Shown here in pieces: positions 1 to 8,601 of a stretch of 64,000 nucleotides of DNA. Numbering within the stretch: position 1 is the first letter of the stretch; every line of letters starts with the position of its first letter. The notes beneath the pieces were generated by a model. The model had not been told where the DNA came from. It saw only the letters and a program-made list of their open reading frames with translations, and made no database searches. Both the position numbers and the translations under genes were made by a program. Location: the NCBI RefSeq assembly GCF_003634555.1, contig NZ_RBKS01000001.1, positions 1,674,001 through 1,738,000 of the forward strand. The letters run 5' to 3'. Source of the DNA: Frondihabitans australicus. Its GTDB lineage: Bacteria > Actinomycetota > Actinomycetes > Actinomycetales > Microbacteriaceae.

Positions 1-497
1 TCCACTACGACGAGTACACCAATCTCCGCGGCCCTCTGGGCCTCACCGGCGACGGGTCGCTCGCTCTCTCCCCCGACGCCCGGGCGACCGAGTGGGCCGA
101 CGGCGTCATCGCCGACGACGCCGAGGTGCTCGCGACCTACGACCACCCCGAGATCGGCCGCTTCGCCGCGATCACCACCCGGGTCGCAGGATCCGGCCGC
201 GTCACCTACGTCGGCACGGTCCCGAACCCGGCCCTCGCGAAAGACCTCGCGACGTGGCTCGTCCCCGAGCCGCAGTCCTCCGGCTGGTCCTCGAGCCCGG
301 CGGGCCGTGTCACGACCGTGAGCGGCACCGCTTCCGACTGGCGCATCCGCTTCGTCTTCAACTGGTCGCGCGACGAGGTCACCGTCGACGTGCCCGGCGA
401 CGTCATCGACGCCGAGACGGGCGACAGCCTCGAAGGCCCGCGTTCGATCGTGCTGCCGCCGCGCGGCGTCAGGATCCTGCGCCACCCCGCCCGCTGA
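1..497 (+). CDS. Beta-galactosidase, GH42 family (C-terminal fragment)
   Basis: Only the last 164 residues are in the window; the reading frame runs in from the left edge (first full codon at 3) and stops with TGA at 495-497. The visible part matches the end of GH42 beta-galactosidases: a segment with LRGPLGLTGDG and RATEWADG, then YDHPEIGRFAAITTR, GRVTYVGTVPN and a final beta-sandwich domain. The catalytic TIM barrel lies outside the window. The enzyme would hydrolyse beta-galactosides, probably in the cytoplasm since its neighbours form a sugar importer. The importer's binding-protein gene begins 42 bases downstream on the same strand, which suggests one catabolic operon. Family assignment comes from the C-terminal motifs only. 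Confidence 0.8.
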   Translation, partial: HYDEYTNLRGPLGLTGDGSLALSPDARATEWADGVIADDAEVLATYDHPEIGRFAAITTRVAGSGRVTYVGTVPNPALAKDLATWLVPEPQSSGWSSSPAGRVTTVSGTASDWRIRFVFNWSRDEVTVDVPGDVIDAETGDSLEGPRSIVLPPRGVRILRHPAR

Positions 498-539
498 CCT
501 TCCCTCCCCCGCACCATCCCTCACACAAAGGAAAGACAC

Positions 540-1895
540 ATGCGTCGTAAAACAGCACAGCGCATCATGACGGTCGGCGCCGCTGCCGCCGCCATGTCGC
601 TGCTCGTCGCCGGATGCTCGTCGCCCTCGACGTCGTCGTCGAGCACGAAGCCGGTCAGCGCCTCCGACATCACGAAGGCGATGAACACCCCCACCACCCT
701 GAACTTCTGGACCTGGCTCCCGAACGTGTCGACCGAGGTCGCGATGTTCGAGAAGAAGTACCCGAAGATCAAGGTCAACGTGAACAACGTCGGCCAGGGC
801 GCCGCCCAGTACACCAAGCTGACCAACGCGATCTCGGCCGGCAAGGGCGCGCCCGACGTCGCCCAGGTCGAGTATCAGTACCTGCCGCAGTTCGAGCTCA
901 CGAAGAGCCTCCTCGACCTGTCGCCGTACGGCGCCTCGAAGCTCAAGTCGTCGTTCTCCGCCTCGACCTGGAACCAGGTCACGCAGGGCAGCGCCGTCTA
1001 CGGGATCCCGCAGGACTCCGGCCCGATGGGCGACCTGTACCGCGCCGACATCCTGAAGAAGGCCGGAATCACGGAAGCTCCGAAGACCTGGGACGACTTC
1101 GCCACGGCGGCCGCGACCGTCAAGGCGAAGACCGGGAGCTACCTCACCGACCTCCCGCCGAACGACGCCGGCGCCTACATCGGCCTCCTCTGGCAGGCCG
1201 GCGTCAAGCCCTTCAAGTACTCCGGCGGCAAGGACGTCACCGTCAACCTCGACACCGCGACGGCCCAGAAGGTCGGCACGTACTGGAACACCCTGCTGCA
1301 GAAGAACCTCGTCGCGGTCGACCCGAACTTCACCACCCAGTGGTACCAGGGCCTCGACAAGGGCAAGTACGCCACGTGGCTGACCGCCGCGTGGGGCCCC
1401 GTCTTCCTGCAGGGCGAGGCGAAAGACACCGCCGGCCTCTGGAAGGCCGCCCCGCTGCCGCAGTACTCCACGACGGCGAACGTCTCGGCGAACCTCGGCG
1501 GCTCGACCGACGCGGTGCTGAAGTCCACGAAGAACCCGATCGCCGCCTACGAGCTCGCGAAGTTCATCAACACCGACCAGCAGTCGATCGAGACGCTCAA
1601 CACGAAGCAGTCGCTGTATCCGCCGCAGACGAGCCTGCTCAACAGCGCCTCGTTCAAGGCCCAGTCGGCGCCGTTCTACGGCGGCCAGAAGGTCAACGCA
1701 CTGTTCGCCGACATCACGAACACGGTCGACCCGGACTTCGAGTGGCCGCCGTTCATGGCCTACGTCTACTCGAGCTTCAACAACACGTTGGGCAAGGCGA
1801 TCGCCGACAAGACCGACCTGAACGCCGGGCTGGCCGCCTGGCAGAAGTCGATCGTGTCGTACGCCAAGGGGCAGGGCTTCACGGTCACGCAGTAG
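540..1895 (+). CDS. Sugar ABC transporter substrate-binding lipoprotein
   Basis: 451 aa. The N-terminus is a lipoprotein signal: RRK, a hydrophobic stretch, and lipobox LVAGC with the lipidated cysteine at residue 26, followed by a Ser/Thr-rich linker. The rest has the features of family 1 (MalE/UgpB-like) extracellular solute-binding proteins, for example LNFWTWLPN, GKGAPDVAQVEYQYLP, and GPMGDLYRADILKKAGI. The ATG is preceded by AAAGGAAAG. It should deliver an oligosaccharide, likely a galactoside given the GH42 gene just upstream, to the two permeases that follow. No ATPase gene is next to it; in this transporter class a shared MsiK-like ATPase encoded elsewhere usually powers import. The exact sugar cannot be read from sequence. 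Confidence 0.9.
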   Translation: MRRKTAQRIMTVGAAAAAMSLLVAGCSSPSTSSSSTKPVSASDITKAMNTPTTLNFWTWLPNVSTEVAMFEKKYPKIKVNVNNVGQGAAQYTKLTNAISAGKGAPDVAQVEYQYLPQFELTKSLLDLSPYGASKLKSSFSASTWNQVTQGSAVYGIPQDSGPMGDLYRADILKKAGITEAPKTWDDFATAAATVKAKTGSYLTDLPPNDAGAYIGLLWQAGVKPFKYSGGKDVTVNLDTATAQKVGTYWNTLLQKNLVAVDPNFTTQWYQGLDKGKYATWLTAAWGPVFLQGEAKDTAGLWKAAPLPQYSTTANVSANLGGSTDAVLKSTKNPIAAYELAKFINTDQQSIETLNTKQSLYPPQTSLLNSASFKAQSAPFYGGQKVNALFADITNTVDPDFEWPPFMAYVYSSFNNTLGKAIADKTDLNAGLAAWQKSIVSYAKGQGFTVTQ

Positions 1896-1906
1896 CGCAC
1901 CGCCGG

Positions 1907-1935
1907 GGCGGGGAGCCGGCATCCGGCTCCCCGCC
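1907..1935 (+). other. Intra-operon stem-loop between binding-protein and permease genes
   Basis: Perfect 13-bp stem (GGCGGGGAGCCGG paired with CCGGCTCCCCGCC) with a 3-nt CAT loop, 11 bases after the stop of the binding-protein gene. It is not followed by a T-run. A strong hairpin at this point is typical of binding-protein-dependent transporter operons, where it protects the upstream mRNA and lowers permease expression. The function here is inferred from position. Confidence 0.7.
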
Positions 1936-1969
1936 TCTCCCCCTCCCGTTCGAAGAGAAAGGCCCTCGC

Positions 1970-2929
1970 GTGACGACCTCCGCGAACACCCTCGCCTCAG
2001 CCCGGCCCGCAGCCGCCGAGCGCCGGCGCCCGCGCACCTCCAGCGACAAGCGCCGGCAGCACATCGCCGCCTACGTGCTCATCGCGCCGTTCTTCCTGGT
2101 CTTCCTGGCGATGCTCGTCGTGCCGCTGTTCTACTCGGGCTACCTCAGCCTGTTCCAGACCAAGCTCGTCGGCGGCACCACGTTCGTCGGCATCGCCAAC
2201 TACATCCGCGCCTTCACCGACAGCCAGTTCCTCTCCGGCCTCGGCCGCATGGGCCTCTTCCTCATCATCCAGGTGCCGGTGATGGTGTGCCTGGCGCTGT
2301 TCGTCGCCCTCGCCATCGACTCCGGTCGGGCCAAGGCGAGCACAGGAGCCCGGCTCCTCATCTTCATCCCCTACGCCGTCCCCGGCGTCGTCGCCACCCT
2401 GCTGTGGGGCTACATCTACGGCACCGACTTCGGGCCCATCACGCAGATCTTCCAGGCGCTCGGCCTCCACGCACCCAACCTGCTGTCGAACGCGAACGTG
2501 CTCGGCTCCCTCATGAACATCGTCACGTGGGAGTTCGTCGGCTACAACATGGTCATCATGTACTCGGCCCTGCGGTCGATCCCCACCGACCTCTACGAGG
2601 CGGCCGAGATCGACGGGGCGGGCCAGTTCCGCATCGCCTGGAGCATCAAGATCCCGGCGATCCGTCCGGCGATCCTGCTCACCGTGATCTTCTCGATCAT
2701 CGGCACGTTCCAGCTCTTCAACGAGCCCGAGCTGCTCCAGTCGATCGCCCCGAACGCCATCTCGTCGTCGTACACGCCGAACCTCTACGCCTACACGCTC
2801 GCCTTCGTGAACCACGACGTGAACTACGCCGCCACGATCGCCTTCGCCCTCGGATTCGTCATCATGATCATCTCGTTCGTCGTCCAGATCGCCCAGCAGC
2901 GCTCCCAGCGTCAGGGGGCGTCCGCATGA
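1970..2929 (+). CDS. Sugar ABC transporter permease, MalF/UgpA type
   Basis: 319 aa from a GTG start preceded by GAAGAGAAAGG. A basic N-terminus (residues 1-25) is followed by about six membrane segments, beginning AYVLIAPFFLVFLAMLVVPL. The cytoplasmic EAA loop that docks the ATPase is visible as YEAAEIDGAGQFRIAWSIKIP. It forms a heterodimeric membrane channel with the product of the next gene. The downstream ATG (2926) overlaps this gene's TGA, so the two permeases are translationally coupled. Confidence 0.9.
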   Translation: MTTSANTLASARPAAAERRRPRTSSDKRRQHIAAYVLIAPFFLVFLAMLVVPLFYSGYLSLFQTKLVGGTTFVGIANYIRAFTDSQFLSGLGRMGLFLIIQVPVMVCLALFVALAIDSGRAKASTGARLLIFIPYAVPGVVATLLWGYIYGTDFGPITQIFQALGLHAPNLLSNANVLGSLMNIVTWEFVGYNMVIMYSALRSIPTDLYEAAEIDGAGQFRIAWSIKIPAIRPAILLTVIFSIIGTFQLFNEPELLQSIAPNAISSSYTPNLYAYTLAFVNHDVNYAATIAFALGFVIMIISFVVQIAQQRSQRQGASA

Positions 2930-3867
2930 GCGCCGTCACCTCCGAGAAGGTCGGGGCGCCGGGTCGCGGCGCCTCGAGCGCCACCGGCCGTGCGTCGCGC
3001 CGCCGAAGCAAAGGCCGCGCCGGATCGCGGAAGAGCCCCCTGCTCACGGTGATCCTCTGGGTGATCGCCGCCTACTTCCTCCTACCGCTCATCTGGCTGG
3101 TGATCTCGTCGACGAAGGACAACGGCGACCTCTTCTCGACCTTCGGCTACTGGTTCGGCAAGTTCAACCTCGTCGCCAACGTCGAGTCGCTGTCGACCTA
3201 CCAGGGCGGCATCTTCTGGCACTGGCTGATCAACACGGTCGTGTACTCCGTCACGAGCGCCGTCCTCGCCGCGTTCTTCGCCACGGCGGCCGGGTACGCG
3301 TTCGCCAAGTACGTGTTCCCGGGCTCGAAGGCGCTGTTCTACAGCGTGCTCGGCGCCATCATGATCCCGACCACCGCCCTCGCGATCCCGACCTTCCTTC
3401 TGTTCTCGAGCGCGGGGCTCACGGACACACCGTTCGCCGTGGTCCTGCCGTCGCTGGTCAGCCCGTTCGGCGTGTTCCTCATGAGCGTGTACGCCGCCGA
3501 TGCCGTCGACACGAGCCTCATGGAGGCCGCCAGGATCGACGGCGCCGGCGAGTTCCGGATCTTCTTCCAGGTCGCACTCCGCCTCCTCGGCCCGGGGATC
3601 GTCACCGTCCTGCTGTTCGCGCTGGTCGCGACGTGGAACAACTACTTCCTGCCCCTCATCATGCTGAACACGCAGACGCTCTTCCCGCTCACCGTGGGGC
3701 TCTCGCAGTGGGAGGCCGCGTCGTCCTCGGGCGGCGGCGGGTCGCAGGCGCTGTTCTCCAGCGTCATCACCGGGTCGCTGATCTCGATCCTGCCGCTGGT
3801 GATCGCGTTCCTCTACCTTCAGCGGTTCTGGCAGTCCGGCCTCGCGACCGGCGGCGTCAAGGGCTGA
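2926..3867 (+). CDS. Sugar ABC transporter permease, MalG/UgpE type
   Basis: 313 aa. It starts at an ATG that overlaps the upstream stop in ATGA. The Arg/Ser-rich N-terminal 35 residues precede a first membrane helix (VILWVIAAYFLLPLIWLVIS). The EAA loop reads MEAARIDGAGEFRIFFQVALR. Such MalG-type subunits pair with the MalF-type subunit and contact the ATPase. A Gly/Ser stretch (SSSGGGGS) lies in a periplasmic-side loop near residue 275. It is the last gene of the importer; recN, transcribed towards it, ends 18 bases away, leaving almost no room for a terminator. Confidence 0.9.
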   Translation: MSAVTSEKVGAPGRGASSATGRASRRRSKGRAGSRKSPLLTVILWVIAAYFLLPLIWLVISSTKDNGDLFSTFGYWFGKFNLVANVESLSTYQGGIFWHWLINTVVYSVTSAVLAAFFATAAGYAFAKYVFPGSKALFYSVLGAIMIPTTALAIPTFLLFSSAGLTDTPFAVVLPSLVSPFGVFLMSVYAADAVDTSLMEAARIDGAGEFRIFFQVALRLLGPGIVTVLLFALVATWNNYFLPLIMLNTQTLFPLTVGLSQWEAASSSGGGGSQALFSSVITGSLISILPLVIAFLYLQRFWQSGLATGGVKG

Positions 3868-3885
3868 CTCCGGCCACTGGCACCG

Positions 3886-5586
3886 CTACGCGCGCGAGCC
3901 GCTCGCAGCCATCGCGAGCAGCTCGCGCGCGTGTTCGAGCCCGGACTCGCTGTCGGGCAGGCCCGAGAGCAGTCGCGCCATCTCGGCGACGCGCTCGTCG
4001 CCCGAGAGCTGCTGCACGCTCGACTCGGTGACGGCGCCCGAGGCGTCCTTCACCACCCGCAGGTGATTGGTCGCGAAGGCCGCCACCTGCGCCAGGTGCG
4101 TCACCACGATCACCTGGGCCCGCTCGGCGAGCGTGGCGAGGCGGCGGCCGATCTCGATGGCGGCGGATCCGCCGACTCCGGCGTCGACCTCGTCGAAGAC
4201 GAACGTCGGCACGTCGCTCGAGGCGGCCATGACCACCTCGATCGCGAGCATCACGCGGCTCAGCTCACCGCCCGAGGCGCCGCGGCCGAGCGGTCGCGGC
4301 TCGCTGCCCGAGTGGGGGCGCAGGAGCAGCTCGACCCGATCGGCGCCGGAGTGACCCAGCTCGTCGCGGGGTGAGACCTCGACGACGAGCTCGGCTCCGC
4401 CCATGGCGAGCGCGGAGAGTTCGGCGCTCACCCGGGCGGCCAGGTCGGCTCCTGCGGCCCGTCGCAGTTCGGTCACCAGTGCCGCCTTCTCGACCGCCGA
4501 CGCCTCGAAGTCGGCGACGTCGCGGGTGAGCTGCTCGACGCGGTCGTCGTCGCCGTCGAGCTCCATGAGGCGGCGGGAGCCCTGGTCGAGCAGCAGGATC
4601 GCATCGTCGAGCGTGGGGCCGTACTTCCGCACCAGCATGCCGAGGTCGGCCCGCCGCGCCTGCACGATCTCGAGCTCGCGGGCGACGTCGGCGTCGAGCG
4701 ACCCGAGGTAGCTCGACAGCCGCTGCGACGTCTCGCCGACCTGCACGCTGATGTCGGTGAGGAGCTCGGCGATCGATGCGAGTTCGGGGTCGTGCCGGGC
4801 GACGTGGTCGACCTGCCGCCTGGCCTCCTCGACCAGGGTGAGCACGTCGGGGGCGCCCTCGACGTTCTCGCTCGACAGAACCTCGTGGGCGAGACCGGCG
4901 GCGAGACGGAGGTCTTCGGCGTTCGTGAGCCGCTCGGCCGTGGCGTCGAGCTCGGCGTCCTCGCCGGGCTGCGGCGCGACCGCTTCGATCTCGTCGATCG
5001 CGGTGCGCAGCGCGTCGGCCTCGGCGAGTCGAGCGTCGCGGTCGCCCGTGATGGCGGCGAGCTCGGTCTCGGCGGCGCGCCACGACTCGAACGCGGTGCG
5101 ATAGCTCACCAGGGCGTCGGCGAGCGCGGCGCCGCCGTGCGCGTCGACCGCGTCACGCTGGGCGGTCTGCGACTTCAGCCTGATCTGCTCGGACTGCCCG
5201 TGGACGACGACGAGGTGCTCGGCGAGGTCGCCGAGCACACCGACCGGTGCGCCGCGACCGCCGACGACGGCGCGCGAACGCCCCTCGCTCGACACGATGC
5301 GCGACACGTACAACTCGCCGTCGTCGACGTCGCCGCCGGCGTCTCGCACTCGCTCGGCCACGGCGCCGTCGTCGGGCACGCTCCATCGTCCGTCGACGAC
5401 GGCCTGCGACGATCCCGACCGCACCGCGCCACCGTCGGCCCGCTGGCCCAGGAGCAGGCCGAGAGCCGACACGACCATGGTTTTGCCCGCCCCGGTCTCC
5501 CCCGTCACCGCCGTGAAGCCCGGGCCGAGAGGGAGCGTGGCCCGGCCGATGACGCCGAGGTCGCGGATCCCGATCTCCTCGATCAC
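3886..5586 (-). CDS. recN: DNA repair protein RecN
   Basis: 566 aa, normal for RecN, an SMC-like ATPase that holds broken DNA ends together during recombinational repair. Walker A is GETGAGKT at residues 29-36 and Walker B lies near the C-terminus in FVFDEVDAGVGG, followed by VIVVTHLAQVAAFA. The middle is a long coiled coil rich in Glu, Ala and Arg. The start is GTG (codon 5586-5584), overlapping the NAD kinase stop in GTGA, so it is coupled to that gene. In many bacteria recN is SOS-induced, but I see no SOS box before the upstream genes of this operon. It is the last gene of the block. Confidence 0.95.
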   Translation of the reverse strand: MIEEIGIRDLGVIGRATLPLGPGFTAVTGETGAGKTMVVSALGLLLGQRADGGAVRSGSSQAVVDGRWSVPDDGAVAERVRDAGGDVDDGELYVSRIVSSEGRSRAVVGGRGAPVGVLGDLAEHLVVVHGQSEQIRLKSQTAQRDAVDAHGGAALADALVSYRTAFESWRAAETELAAITGDRDARLAEADALRTAIDEIEAVAPQPGEDAELDATAERLTNAEDLRLAAGLAHEVLSSENVEGAPDVLTLVEEARRQVDHVARHDPELASIAELLTDISVQVGETSQRLSSYLGSLDADVARELEIVQARRADLGMLVRKYGPTLDDAILLLDQGSRRLMELDGDDDRVEQLTRDVADFEASAVEKAALVTELRRAAGADLAARVSAELSALAMGGAELVVEVSPRDELGHSGADRVELLLRPHSGSEPRPLGRGASGGELSRVMLAIEVVMAASSDVPTFVFDEVDAGVGGSAAIEIGRRLATLAERAQVIVVTHLAQVAAFATNHLRVVKDASGAVTESSVQQLSGDERVAEMARLLSGLPDSESGLEHARELLAMAASGSRA

Positions 5587-6515
5587 GGGGCGTCCGTCCG
5601 GGGGCCCTGCGGACCCCGCCACCCGGTGACCGGCAGGCGGAACTTCGCCACCAGACGGTCGGTGAACGGCGCGCGACGCAGTCGCGCGAGCCGGACGGGC
5701 TTGGGTGACCGCTTCGTCACGACGCGGGCGCCGGGCTCGAGGGTGTGGGCCCGGCGGCCGTCGCACCAGAGCACGCCCGAGCCGTCGGTGCGGCTGAGCA
5801 CCTCGACGGCGAACGTCGACTCGGGGCCGACGACCAGCGGCCGCGCGAAGAGGGCATGGGCACTCAGCGGCACGAGGATCATCGCTTCGACCTCGGGCCA
5901 GACGACCGGGCCGCCGGCCGAGAAGTTGTAGGCGGTCGAACCGGTCGGCGTCGACATGACGACTCCGTCGCAGCCGAACGACGACAGGGGTCGGCCGTCG
6001 ACCTCGATGACGACCTCGAGCATCCGCTCGCGCGCCGCCTTCTCGACGGTCGCCTCGTTGAGCGCCCAGGTGCTGAAGACCCGCTCGCCGTCGACCAGCA
6101 CGGCCACGTCGAGTGCGAATCGCTCCTCGACCTCGTAGTCGAAGACGAGCACCCGCTGCACGGTGTCGTGGAGGTCGTCGCGCTCGCTCTCGGCGAGGAA
6201 CCCGACGTGGCCGAGGTTGACGCCGACGATCGGTGCGCGGGTGCCGCGCACGAGCTCGGCGGCGCGCAGGATCGTGCCGTCGCCGCCCAGGACGATCACG
6301 GCCTCGATGTCCTCGACGTGGACGCCCTCGCTGAGGATCTCGACGCCGGCGAACGACGGCTCGGCCGCCTTGACGTCGTCGTACTCGTCGCGCGGCACGA
6401 CCGGGACCACGTCGTTCTCGAGGAGGAGGGCGCACACCTCGAGGGCCGCATCGATGCTGTCGCGGCGCCCGGTGTGCGACACGATCAGGATGTGGCGCTT
6501 CTTGCTGGCGGTGAT
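5583..6515 (-). CDS. nadK: NAD kinase, apparently starting at ATC
   Basis: Phosphorylates NAD to NADP with ATP. Family motifs are clear: GGDGT at about residues 77-81, NLGHVGFLAE, and TPTGSTAYNFSAGGP. The start is the odd point. The first ordinary start codon in frame is GTG at 6482, but that would cut off the conserved first beta-strand (KKRHILIVSHTGR), which is encoded upstream in frame. Between the tlyA stop and that GTG there is no ATG, GTG or TTG. There is an ATC (6515-6513) with AGGAGG seven bases upstream, which I take as the start, giving 310 aa. A start at 6482 would give 299 aa. The gene follows tlyA by 3 bases and overlaps recN by 4. Confidence 0.85.
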   Translation of the reverse strand: MTASKKRHILIVSHTGRRDSIDAALEVCALLLENDVVPVVPRDEYDDVKAAEPSFAGVEILSEGVHVEDIEAVIVLGGDGTILRAAELVRGTRAPIVGVNLGHVGFLAESERDDLHDTVQRVLVFDYEVEERFALDVAVLVDGERVFSTWALNEATVEKAARERMLEVVIEVDGRPLSSFGCDGVVMSTPTGSTAYNFSAGGPVVWPEVEAMILVPLSAHALFARPLVVGPESTFAVEVLSRTDGSGVLWCDGRRAHTLEPGARVVTKRSPKPVRLARLRRAPFTDRLVAKFRLPVTGWRGPQGPRTDAP

Positions 6516-6518
6516 GGC

Positions 6519-7328
6519 TCACCCTCCTGTCATGTCGTCGACCCGTGCGATCCATTCTGTCGGATTCGCGCCGGTGCTGGCCGAGAAGTGCACGCAGTAC
6601 TCGCGATTGCCCGCCGTGCCGACGATGGGCGACTCGATGAGGCCGGCGGTGCCGAGGCCGAGATCGTGCGCGGCCCAGAGCACCGAGTTCACCGCGTCGG
6701 CACGCAGCCCGGCGTCGCGCACGATGCCCTCGCGCACGCCCTGCCGACCGACCTCGAACTGCGGCTTGATGAGCAGCACGAAGTCGGCGCCCGGCCCGAC
6801 CGAGTCGACCAGGGCGGGCAGGATCAGCGACAGCGAGATGAACGAGACATCTCCCACCACGAGATCGACCGCGGCGGCCCTGTCGTCGAACGACGACAGC
6901 TGCTGGCGCGTCAGATAGCGCGCGTTGACGCCCTCCACCGCGACGACTCGCTCGTCGCTGCGGATCGCCGGCGCCAGCTGTGCGTGGCCGACGTCGAGCG
7001 CGATCACGAACGCCGCGCGCCGCTCGAGCAGCACCTGCGTGAAGCCGCCCGTGGACGCGCCCACGTCGAGAGCTCCGCGCCCCGCCGGGTCGACGTCGAA
7101 CGCGTCCAGGGCGCCGACGAGCTTGTGCGCGGCGCGACTGACGTAGTGGTCGAGCCCGGCGACCTCGATCGCCTGAGAGTCGCGCACGGCGAACGACGGC
7201 TTGAGCTGCGCCCGACCGTCGACCGTGACGAGGCCCTCGGCGAGGAGCCGGTGCGCGTGAGTGCGCGAGCGGGCCAGGCCACGCGCGGTCAGAGCCACGT
7301 CGAGCCGGGATGGTGCCTCGTCGCTCAA
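6519..7328 (-). CDS. tlyA: 16S/23S rRNA 2'-O-methyltransferase TlyA
   Basis: 269 aa. An S4 RNA-binding domain (SRLDVALTARGLARSRTHAHRL and on to about residue 60) is followed by an FtsJ-type Rossmann methyltransferase domain with the SAM-binding motif LDVGASTGGFTQVLL and the motif GDVSFISLSL. In mycobacteria this enzyme methylates one cytidine in each rRNA subunit and makes ribosomes sensitive to capreomycin. The start is TTG, supported by a TTGA overlap with the stop of the 56-aa gene upstream. tlyA, nadK and recN in this order is a widely conserved actinobacterial block. Confidence 0.93.
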   Translation of the reverse strand: MSDEAPSRLDVALTARGLARSRTHAHRLLAEGLVTVDGRAQLKPSFAVRDSQAIEVAGLDHYVSRAAHKLVGALDAFDVDPAGRGALDVGASTGGFTQVLLERRAAFVIALDVGHAQLAPAIRSDERVVAVEGVNARYLTRQQLSSFDDRAAAVDLVVGDVSFISLSLILPALVDSVGPGADFVLLIKPQFEVGRQGVREGIVRDAGLRADAVNSVLWAAHDLGLGTAGLIESPIVGTAGNREYCVHFSASTGANPTEWIARVDDMTGG

Positions 7329-7495
7329 CGCGGCGTCGACCCCGCCGCGGAAGACGACGAGTCGAGGGCGGCGCGCAGCTCGTCGTGGAGCTGCGCGAAC
7401 GCCAGCGCACGCTGATCGAGCGGCTGCTGGTCGATGACGCTCAGCCGCGACACGAGGCCGTCGACCGCCTCGCCCGCATTCGTCTCATCACTCAT
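7325..7495 (-). CDS. Small conserved protein upstream of tlyA (56 aa)
   Basis: Small gene from ATG (7495-7493) to TGA (7327-7325), starting MSDETNAGEAVDGLVSRLSV and containing IDQQPLDQRALAFAQLHDEL, an amphipathic helical pair. Support: it fills the gap between the HAD phosphatase and tlyA exactly, its stop overlaps the tlyA TTG start by four bases, and a TAGGGT box lies nine bases before its ATG. Mycobacterium tuberculosis has a similarly small unannotated-function gene at this position (Rv1693), so I judge it real. Function unknown. The promoter before it may be the main start for tlyA, nadK and recN. Confidence 0.8.
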   Translation of the reverse strand: MSDETNAGEAVDGLVSRLSVIDQQPLDQRALAFAQLHDELRAALDSSSSAAGSTPR

Positions 7496-7557
7496 GATCC
7501 AGCCACCCTAGCCGAGGCCGCCGACACGGGTCGGCGACTCTCCACAGGCCGCGGACC

Positions 7558-8601
7558 TCACTCCGTGTACAGCACCGGGTCGACGTCGAGCCCGTAGATC
7601 ATGAGACCGCTGCCCCACACCGCCGCAGCTCCCGCGCGCAGCAGGTCGACGCGGGTCTCGCCTCGCTCGACGACGATCACGCGGTTGCCGCGCAGGTCGA
7701 CGCGGGAGGTGCCGACCGTGAACGTGCGGGCTCCCTCGGCTCCTGCGCCCTCGATCGTGGCCGGGTAGGGCTGCAGGAGCCCGCGGAGGTCCGCCAGGAG
7801 GAAGTCCGGCCGCGACCCCTCGGGCGCAGCCAGCACCTGCTTCGCCTGGTCGATTCCGGTGAGCACCAGGATCGACGCGATGCCGGCCTTGTTCGCCCCG
7901 ATGATGTCGGTGTCGAGCCTGTCGCCGATGAAGACGGGCTTCGTCGCGCCGAAGCGCTCGACGGCCGCGTCGAAGATCGCCTTCTCGGGCTTGCCCGCGA
8001 CGAGCGGCAGCTTGCCGACGGCGGTGTGGACGGCCGACACGAGGGTGCCGTTGCCGGGGGCGATGCCGCGCTCCTGGGGGATGGTCCAGTCCTGGTTCGT
8101 CGCGACCCACGGGATGTCCTTCGCGAGGGCGAACGACGCCTCGGCCAGATCCTTCCAGCCCACCTCGGGTGCGAAGCCCTGGATCACGGCCGCAGGATCA
8201 GCCTCCGCCGACCGGGTGACCGTGAAACCGGCCCCCTCGACCACCGACGTGAGCCCGTCGCCGCCGACCACGAGGATCGTCGAGCCGGCCGCGACGTTCT
8301 CCTGCAGCAGCCGGATCGCCGCCTGAGGGCTCGTCACGACGTCGTCGGCCGTGACCGCGAGGCCGAAGCCCGAAAGCTGCTCGGCGACGGTCGCCGCGGT
8401 GCGCGAGGCGTTGTTCGTGATGTAGCCGATCCTGGTCGACTTCGCGGCCTCGTTGAGGCTCTCGACGGCGTGGGGGATCGCGTTGCGGCCCGTGTAGACG
8501 ACGCCGTCGAGATCGGCGAGGACGACGTCGACGCCCTCGAGCGGCAGGCGCGGCTCAGTCGTCGGCTTCGATGCCGGCTTGCTCGTCTGCGCCGTCGTCA
8601 T
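7558..8601 (-). CDS. HAD superfamily (NagD-like, class IIA) phosphatase
   Basis: 347 aa. Motif I is ADLDGVVYTG with the Asp nucleophile at about residue 30 and the acid/base Asp two residues later; YITNNASRT is motif II and FIGDRLDTDIIGANKAG is motif IV. The cap domain between them is of the NagD type. The C-terminal 75 residues (after LRGLLQPYP) form an added domain. The closest characterised relative by gene position is the mycobacterial glycerol-3-phosphate phosphatase Rv1692, so a similar lipid-recycling role is possible. The chosen ATG overlaps the upstream TPR gene by 47 bases; no ordinary start lies further inside before motif I. Confidence 0.85.
   Translation of the reverse strand: MTTAQTSKPASKPTTEPRLPLEGVDVVLADLDGVVYTGRNAIPHAVESLNEAAKSTRIGYITNNASRTAATVAEQLSGFGLAVTADDVVTSPQAAIRLLQENVAAGSTILVVGGDGLTSVVEGAGFTVTRSAEADPAAVIQGFAPEVGWKDLAEASFALAKDIPWVATNQDWTIPQERGIAPGNGTLVSAVHTAVGKLPLVAGKPEKAIFDAAVERFGATKPVFIGDRLDTDIIGANKAGIASILVLTGIDQAKQVLAAPEGSRPDFLLADLRGLLQPYPATIEGAGAEGARTFTVGTSRVDLRGNRVIVVERGETRVDLLRAGAAAVWGSGLMIYGLDVDPVLYTE

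Noticed and set aside
5583-6482. NAD kinase starting at GTG 6482
   Set aside because: It would delete the conserved first beta-strand and has no ribosome binding site; the ATC 33 bases upstream has AGGAGG at ideal distance. Kept as an alternative only.
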